Assembly: GCA_963789015.1 (NCBI GenBank)
Contig: CAWBIU010000001.1
Location: 868,001-932,000 of the forward strand
Length of the DNA: 64,000 nt
Source of the DNA: JAOPZW01 sp963789015
GTDB lineage: Bacteria; Actinomycetota; Thermoleophilia; Solirubrobacterales; Solirubrobacteraceae
Direction: 5' to 3'
Each line of letters starts with the position of its first letter. Within the stretch, counting starts at the first letter, position 1. Positions 60,060 to 64,000 of the stretch are shown here, piece after piece. The notes under the pieces were generated by a model. That model was not told where the DNA came from and did not search any database. It worked only from the letters and a program-made list of their open reading frames with translations. The translations under genes were made by a program, and so were the position numbers.

Positions 60060-60695
60060 ATGTCCGACACCACCACCGGATCCGTTTCCACCCAGACCGT
60101 CGACGAGGCCCGCCGCGAGCCCGTCCAGACCGTTCGGCCCGACCGCACGCCCGACGCCAAGAACGTCCGCGGGCGCCAGCGCGAGGAGTTCGGCGGCATC
60201 TCATGGGCCGCGACCTTCTTCGGCTGGCTCTCGGCGGCCGGGCTGACCGCCATCCTCGCGGGGCTGCTCGGCGCCACCGGCGCCGCCCTCGCTCTCAACA
60301 AGGTCACGGAGGCCGGCGGCTCCGAGGTCGAGACCATCGGCATCGCGGGCGGGATCGGCCTGCTCATCGTCCTCGCCATCGCCTACTTCTGCGGGGGCTA
60401 CGTCGCCGGGCGCATGGCCCGCTTCGACGGCGTCCGTCAGGGCGTCGGCGTGTGGCTCTGGGGTCTGATCGCCGCGGCCGCCGTCGCGCTTCTGGCCGCC
60501 ATCGGCGGGTCGAAGTACAACGTGCTCGACTCGCTGAACCTCCCGCGCATCCCGGTCGACTCGGGCGCCCTGACGACCGGCGGGATCATCGCCCTCGTGG
60601 CGTCCCTGATCGTGACGCTGCTCGCGGCCGTGGCCGGCGCCAAGGCCGGCGAGCGCTTCCACCGCAAGGTCGACCGCGTCGGACTCGAGCGTTAG
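60060..60695 (+). CDS. Four-helix membrane protein
   Basis: A 211-residue protein with a polar N-terminal 55 residues. Four helices follow (SWAATFFGWLSAAGLTAILAGLLGATG, IGIAGGIGLLIVLAIAYFCGGYVAGRMA, a central GVWLWGLIAAAAVALLAAI, and IIALVASLIVTLLAAVAGAKAGERFHRKVD). The layout resembles TIGR04086/DUF-type stress membrane proteins found with PRC-barrel genes. Function unknown. The ATG at 60060 is preceded by GAAGGGAATC. Confidence 0.72.
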   Translation: MSDTTTGSVSTQTVDEARREPVQTVRPDRTPDAKNVRGRQREEFGGISWAATFFGWLSAAGLTAILAGLLGATGAALALNKVTEAGGSEVETIGIAGGIGLLIVLAIAYFCGGYVAGRMARFDGVRQGVGVWLWGLIAAAAVALLAAIGGSKYNVLDSLNLPRIPVDSGALTTGGIIALVASLIVTLLAAVAGAKAGERFHRKVDRVGLER

Positions 60696-60717
60696 GCGCG
60701 TCGCTGCCGGGGTGGGC

Positions 60718-60741
60718 GGCGAGGGTGCGGGCACCCTCGCC
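60718..60741. terminator. Hairpin after the four-helix membrane protein
   Basis: GGCGAGGGTGC-GG-GCACCCTCGCC forms a perfect 11-bp stem 22 bp after the stop, followed by GTCTGGTGCC. It is a probable terminator without a T-run. Confidence 0.6.
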
Positions 60742-60836
60742 GTCTGGTGCCGGCGCCCTTTCGCTGATGGCCAAGCCGGTCCAGGCTGCTCGGCACCGGT
60801 CGTCCACCGGAGGACCGCAACGGCAAGGAGCCGATC

Positions 60837-61016
60837 ATGCTGCTCTGGCTGCTGCTGGGCGCGCTGTACCTCGTGCTGTTCGTCATGCTGGGCCTGACGA
60901 CGTTCCGCAAGGGCCACTACGTCCTGTTCTTCGTAGGGATCGTCTTCCCACTGCTGTGGATCATCGGCGCGATGATGCGTCCCACGGATGACGCGGAGGC
61001 CGCCGCCGCGCCCTAG
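60837..61016 (+). CDS. Small two-helix membrane protein
   Basis: A 59-residue protein with AAGGAG 6 nt before its ATG. It has two hydrophobic helices (LLWLLLGALYLVLFVMLGL and YVLFFVGIVFPLLWIIGAMM) joined by TTFRKGH, and an acidic/Ala tail. The layout is like short PLDc_N-type or superinfection-immunity-type proteins. Function unknown. Confidence 0.65.
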   Translation: MLLWLLLGALYLVLFVMLGLTTFRKGHYVLFFVGIVFPLLWIIGAMMRPTDDAEAAAAP

Positions 61017-61148
61017 ACGGGGCGACGCATACGACCGACGCGGACCCGGCGATTTCATCCGGTTCGGGGGATGCGCGACGTCGGGCGCGATGTTGGACTC
61101 GGGTCGCTGCGGGCTCGTCCGCCCATCTCCGAGGAAGGTCTGACCCAT

Positions 61149-62570
61149 ATGACGCACACCGAGTACTCAGCAGAGCCGACGAGGGCGGACGGGGCGATCA
61201 GTCGTGAGCTCGATGCCCTGGCCCGGGAGTACGGCAACCGGTTCCTGCTCGAGCCCGCCCCCGACGACCGGCTGCCCCAGCGTGGAATGCGCGCTGTCGA
61301 CGCCATGCGCCTGCTCGGTGAGGAGCTCGTGCTCGACGGGATCCCGATGCGCAACCTGGCCACGTTCGTGACCACGTGGATGGAGCCCGAGGCGCAGCGC
61401 ATCATCGCCGAGAACCTCCATCGCAACTACATCGACCACGCCGAGTACCCCCAGACCGCGGAGATCGAGCAGCGTTGCATCCGGATGCTGGCCGACCTGT
61501 ACCACGCGCCCGGGGAGACGACGGGGACGCGCACCCAGGGCTCGTCGGAGGCCATCATGCTCGGCGCGCTGTCGCTGAAGTGGAAGTGGCGCGCGCGGCG
61601 CGAGGCGGCCGGCAAGGACACGTTGCAGCCGAACCTCGTGTTCGGCGGCGACGTGCACGTGGTGTGGGAGAAGTTCTGCCGCTACTTCGACGTCGAGCCA
61701 CGCATCATCCCGCTCAAGCCCGACAAGTACACCATCGGCCCCGAGGACGTCGCTCCTCACGTGGACGAGAACACGATCGGCGTCGCGGCCGTGCTGGGCA
61801 CGACGTTCACCGGCCACGCGGACGACATCGTCGGGATCAACGACCTCCTCGTGCAGATCAAGGAGCAGCATGGGCTCGACGTGCCCATGCACGTCGACGC
61901 GGCCAGCGGCGGCTTCGTCTGGCCGTTCCTCTACCCCCACACCGAGTGGGACTTCCGGCTCCCGCAGGTGCGCTCGATCAACGTGTCGGGCCACAAGTAC
62001 GGGCTCGTGTACCCCGGGATCGGCTGGCTCGTGTTCCGCGAGAAGAGCGACCTGCCGGAGGATCTCGTGTTCTACGAGAACTACCTCGGGAAGCGCGACG
62101 CCACGTTCACGCTGAACTTCTCCACCGGCGCTTCGATGGTGCTGGCGCAGTACTACAACTTCGTCCGCTTCGGCCACGACGGCTACCGCTACGTCATGGA
62201 GACGATGCAGGCCAACGCCCGGGCGCTCTCGGAGCGCATCGCCGCGATCGGCGACTTCCGGCTCATCGGCTCCGAGAACGACGAGCAGCTTCCCCTCGTG
62301 GCCTTCCAGCTCGAAGGCGACCACAACTACGACGAGTTCGACGTCGCGTCGCAGCTGGCCGCGGAGCGTGGCTGGATGGTTCCCGCCTACACGCTCCCGC
62401 CCAACGCCGACCACGTGAAGATCATGCGGGCGCTGGTGAAGCTGACGCTCGGGCACACGCTGGCCACGACCCTGGCCGACGACATCGCCGCGGCCTGCGA
62501 GGTGCTGGCCGACAAGGGCGGCCTGCACGAGCACGACCGCAAACGCGCCAAGACCGGCACCGGGTACTGA
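61149..62570 (+). CDS. gadB: Glutamate decarboxylase (PLP-dependent)
   Basis: A 473-residue group II decarboxylase: PMRNLATFVTTWMEPEA, GTRTQGSSEAIMLGALSLKWKW, HVDAASGGFVWPF, and the PLP Lys in INVSGHKYGLVYPGIG (Lys283). The C-terminal region resembles the pH-sensitive tail (DRKRAKTGTGY). It turns glutamate into GABA, consuming a proton; acid resistance is the usual role. No GABA antiporter is adjacent. ATG 61149 follows GAGGAAGG. Confidence 0.92.
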   Translation: MTHTEYSAEPTRADGAISRELDALAREYGNRFLLEPAPDDRLPQRGMRAVDAMRLLGEELVLDGIPMRNLATFVTTWMEPEAQRIIAENLHRNYIDHAEYPQTAEIEQRCIRMLADLYHAPGETTGTRTQGSSEAIMLGALSLKWKWRARREAAGKDTLQPNLVFGGDVHVVWEKFCRYFDVEPRIIPLKPDKYTIGPEDVAPHVDENTIGVAAVLGTTFTGHADDIVGINDLLVQIKEQHGLDVPMHVDAASGGFVWPFLYPHTEWDFRLPQVRSINVSGHKYGLVYPGIGWLVFREKSDLPEDLVFYENYLGKRDATFTLNFSTGASMVLAQYYNFVRFGHDGYRYVMETMQANARALSERIAAIGDFRLIGSENDEQLPLVAFQLEGDHNYDEFDVASQLAAERGWMVPAYTLPPNADHVKIMRALVKLTLGHTLATTLADDIAAACEVLADKGGLHEHDRKRAKTGTGY

Positions 62571-62603
62571 CGCCTGGCTCCATCGGAGGCGATGTGACGG
62601 CGG

Positions 62604-63485
62604 TCAGTCGAGGATCGCCGGGTCGAGCCGGCTGAGCGTCTCCGGATCGGCGATGACGTCCATCTCGACGATCCTTCCGTCGCGGACCGTGAACCCCGCG
62701 ATCGCGAACGGCCGCCCGTCACGGAGGGTGACCGTGCCCGCTGCGCCGTTGACGAGCGCCGGCCGCACGTCGACGTCGAGGCGCGAGAAGGCGCGCGCCT
62801 GGCGGGCCACGTTGGCCGCGCCGCGGACGACGCTCGAGGAGCCGATGGCAACGGCGCCGCGGTCGGCCCTGAGGACCACGTCGGGGTCCAGCACCTCGAG
62901 CAGCGCGTCGAAGTCGCCCTCGCGCGCGGCCGCGATGAAGGCCTCGACAACCTCGCGCTGGGTGTCGAGGTCGGCGTCCGGGATCGCGCTCCCGCCCTGG
63001 ACGCGGCGGCGGCCGCGGCTCGCGAGCTGACGCGCCGCGTCGGGTGAGCGGTCGATGATCTGCGCGATCTCGTCGAACGGCACCGCGAACATGTCGTGCA
63101 GGACGAACGCCAGCCGCTCGGCCGGGTTCAGCGTCTCGAGGACCACGAGCAGCGCGAGACCGACCGAGTCGGCCAGGAGCGCCTCGTGCTCGGGGTCGGT
63201 GCCGTCGGTGCGGTCGATCATGGGCTCCGGCATGCGCAGATCGAGGGGTTCCTCGCCCCGCGATCGGCGCGAGCGCAGCATGTTCAGCGAGATGCGCGCG
63301 ACGACGGTCGTCAGCCATCCGCCGAGGTTCTCCACCTCGTCGGCGTCGGTCCGGCTGAGGCGCAGCCACGCCTCCTGGACGGCGTCGTCGGCCTCGCTCA
63401 GCGAGCCGAGCATGCGGTAGGCGACGGCGCGCAGCCGGGTTCGGTGCTCCTCGAACTGCTGCGCCAGGTACTCGCGCTCATCCAT
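62604..63485 (-). CDS. ECF41-type (SigJ-like) sigma factor with SnoaL-like C-terminal domain
   Basis: A 293-residue sigma factor. Region 2 is RLRAVAYRMLGSLSEADDAVQEAWLRLSRTDADEVENLGGWLTTVVARISLNMLRSRRSR, region 4 is ALLVVLETLNPAERLAFVLHDMFAVPFDEIAQIIDRSPDAARQLASRGRRRV, and an NTF2/SnoaL-like domain (about 175-285) follows. This fusion defines ECF41, whose C-terminal domain modulates activity. ECF41 genes sit beside COE (CMD, oxidoreductase or epimerase) genes. The divergent gene here is such an epimerase. Two matching promoters lie between them. Confidence 0.9.
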   Translation of the reverse strand: MDEREYLAQQFEEHRTRLRAVAYRMLGSLSEADDAVQEAWLRLSRTDADEVENLGGWLTTVVARISLNMLRSRRSRGEEPLDLRMPEPMIDRTDGTDPEHEALLADSVGLALLVVLETLNPAERLAFVLHDMFAVPFDEIAQIIDRSPDAARQLASRGRRRVQGGSAIPDADLDTQREVVEAFIAAAREGDFDALLEVLDPDVVLRADRGAVAIGSSSVVRGAANVARQARAFSRLDVDVRPALVNGAAGTVTLRDGRPFAIAGFTVRDGRIVEMDVIADPETLSRLDPAILD

Positions 63486-63486
63486 C

Positions 63487-63513
63487 GGTCACATCCGGTC
63501 GTCGCGGCGGGTC
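63487..63513 (+). promoter_or_regulatory. Putative ECF41 promoter for the epimerase gene
   Basis: GGTCACA (63487-63493) and GGTC (63510-63513) are separated by 16 bp, upstream of the epimerase start at 63563. It closely matches the published ECF41 target pattern (TGTCACA and CGTC). The same layout appears on the other strand. Confidence 0.68.
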
Positions 63514-63522
63514 AACGCAGTA

Positions 63523-63549
63523 GACCCACAGAACACGAGCGGTGTGACC
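63523..63549 (-). promoter_or_regulatory. Putative ECF41 autoregulatory promoter
   Basis: On the minus strand, GGTCACA (63549-63543) and GGTC (63526-63523) are again 16 bp apart, pointing to the sigma gene start at 63485. The two promoters are mirror images with identical boxes and spacing. Confidence 0.68.
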
Positions 63550-63562
63550 AAAGGAGTACACG

Positions 63563-63973
63563 ATGCGAGTCTTCGTTGCAGGAGCGAGCGGCGCGATCGG
63601 CACCAGGCTTCCCCGGGCGCGACCGCTCGCGCTCGAACACGACGGGCCGCGCATCTTCAACGTCGTCGACGACGACCCCGCGCCGGTGCGCGACTGGCTG
63701 CCGGTGCTCGCGGATGCGCTCGGCGCCGGGCCGCCCCGCCGCTTCCCCCGTTGGCTCGCCCGGCTGGTCGCCGGCGAGGCCGCGGTCGTGATGGGGACCG
63801 AGGCGCGCGGCGCCTCGAACGCCAAGGCCAAGCGCGAGCTCGGCTGGGAGCCGCGCCACCCCAGCTGGCGGGAGGGCTTCGTGGCCGCCTACGCGTCGAC
63901 CGCCCCGGCGCAGCGACGCGCGCCGGACCCGGCCGCGCGGGCGAACCGATCGCCGTCTGCACGTTCGACGTGA
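63563..63973 (+). pseudogene. NAD(P)-dependent epimerase gene with a large internal deletion
   Basis: The first 17 residues are a Rossmann start (MRVFVAGASGAIGTRLP). The rest is the C-terminal third of the family (RIFNVVDDDPAPVRDWLPVLADALGAGPPRRFPRWLARLVAGEAAVVMGTEARGASNAKAKRELGWEPRHPSWREGF). The roughly 200 residues between, including the catalytic region, are missing, and the join keeps the frame. AAAGGAG precedes the ATG. A 136-residue product could be made, but it cannot be a normal epimerase. It is the ECF41 partner gene. Confidence 0.78.
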
Positions 63974-64000
63974 GCGACCAACTGGACCAGGCGGCCGCCC
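63970..64000 (+). CDS. Start of the next gene, cut by the window end
   Basis: GTG at 63970 overlaps the epimerase stop (GTGA) and opens MSDQLDQAAA before the window ends. Only ten codons are visible. The N-terminus is compatible with several families, so no product is assigned. Confidence 0.35.
   Translation, partial: MSDQLDQAAA

Noticed and set aside
1..64000. CRISPR array, insertion sequence or prophage
   Set aside because: No regularly spaced repeats, transposase or phage structural genes were seen; the only mobile trace is the tRNA island with its broken integrase.

Overview
The window comes from a very GC-rich, GTG-start-rich actinobacterium. The gene set fits Thermoleophilia / Solirubrobacterales best: ECF41 and ECF42 sigma factors, an acidic protein starting MGLLDEAIR and ending RDFDF, PRC-barrel/DUF2382 and amphi-Trp proteins, and a CarH-type B12 regulator. 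That placement is inference from gene content. There is no rRNA, CRISPR array or insertion sequence. Two tRNA-Ala genes are present: CGC on the minus strand near 26.9 kb and UGC on the plus strand at 33.86 kb.

0-33.8 kb is mostly ordinary chromosome. It holds a sensor kinase fragment with a receiver protein, transketolase, an ArsR-SRPBCC pair, a lytic transglycosylase fused to a peptidase-like domain, an orphan DNA methyltransferase, Fur, a dicarboxylate symporter, a divergent MarR/SnoaL pair with a three-site operator, a surface-glycan trio, a divergent ArsR/MFS pair, and a cupin-HTH/amidohydrolase pair. It continues with a LexA-controlled DinB, an ECF42 sigma factor with its YCII partner, a pentapeptide protein, a membrane-anchored PLC-like protein, a diguanylate cyclase, PhzF, glutamate dehydrogenase and an old-yellow-enzyme-type reductase.

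33.86-45.33 kb is an approximately 11.4-kb genomic island integrated in tRNA-Ala(UGC). A 47-bp copy of the tRNA 3' end (33885-33931) recurs exactly at 45283-45329, next to a decayed tyrosine integrase. The cargo is a TetR regulator and a ten-gene, tightly packed, one-direction operon: phosphoesterase, APC permease, Rieske oxygenase, M19-like 'dipeptidase', cupin, HbpS/GlcG-like protein, SDR, nucleotidyltransferase, FprA-type reductase and a TenA/PqqC-fold protein. The Rieske enzyme has Glu as the bridging residue, as in carnitine/betaine-type oxygenases. The M19 protein has lost the HxD zinc ligands. I infer an acquired pathway for uptake and oxidative breakdown of a small, probably quaternary-ammonium-like, substrate.

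45.4-57 kb is scarred. It has an isolated OppB-type permease, a VanY-like carboxypeptidase divergent from a VanR/VanS-like pair, and a CPA1 antiporter. Then follow many broken genes: DUF2252, a LuxR-family ATPase fragment, a K+ channel half, and a FAD-oxidoreductase fragment joined to half of an EamA transporter. A CarH-like photoreceptor lies next to that chimera.

57-64 kb has a stress/envelope group (MscS-like protein, PRC-DUF2382 protein, small membrane proteins), glutamate decarboxylase, and an ECF41 sigma factor divergent from an epimerase gene that has lost its middle. Two mirror-image GGTCACA-N16-GGTC promoters lie between the last two. Several otherwise intact genes carry single-base frameshifts in short C or G runs, often in CCCG context. 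These may be assembly errors and affect how the gene ends should be read.
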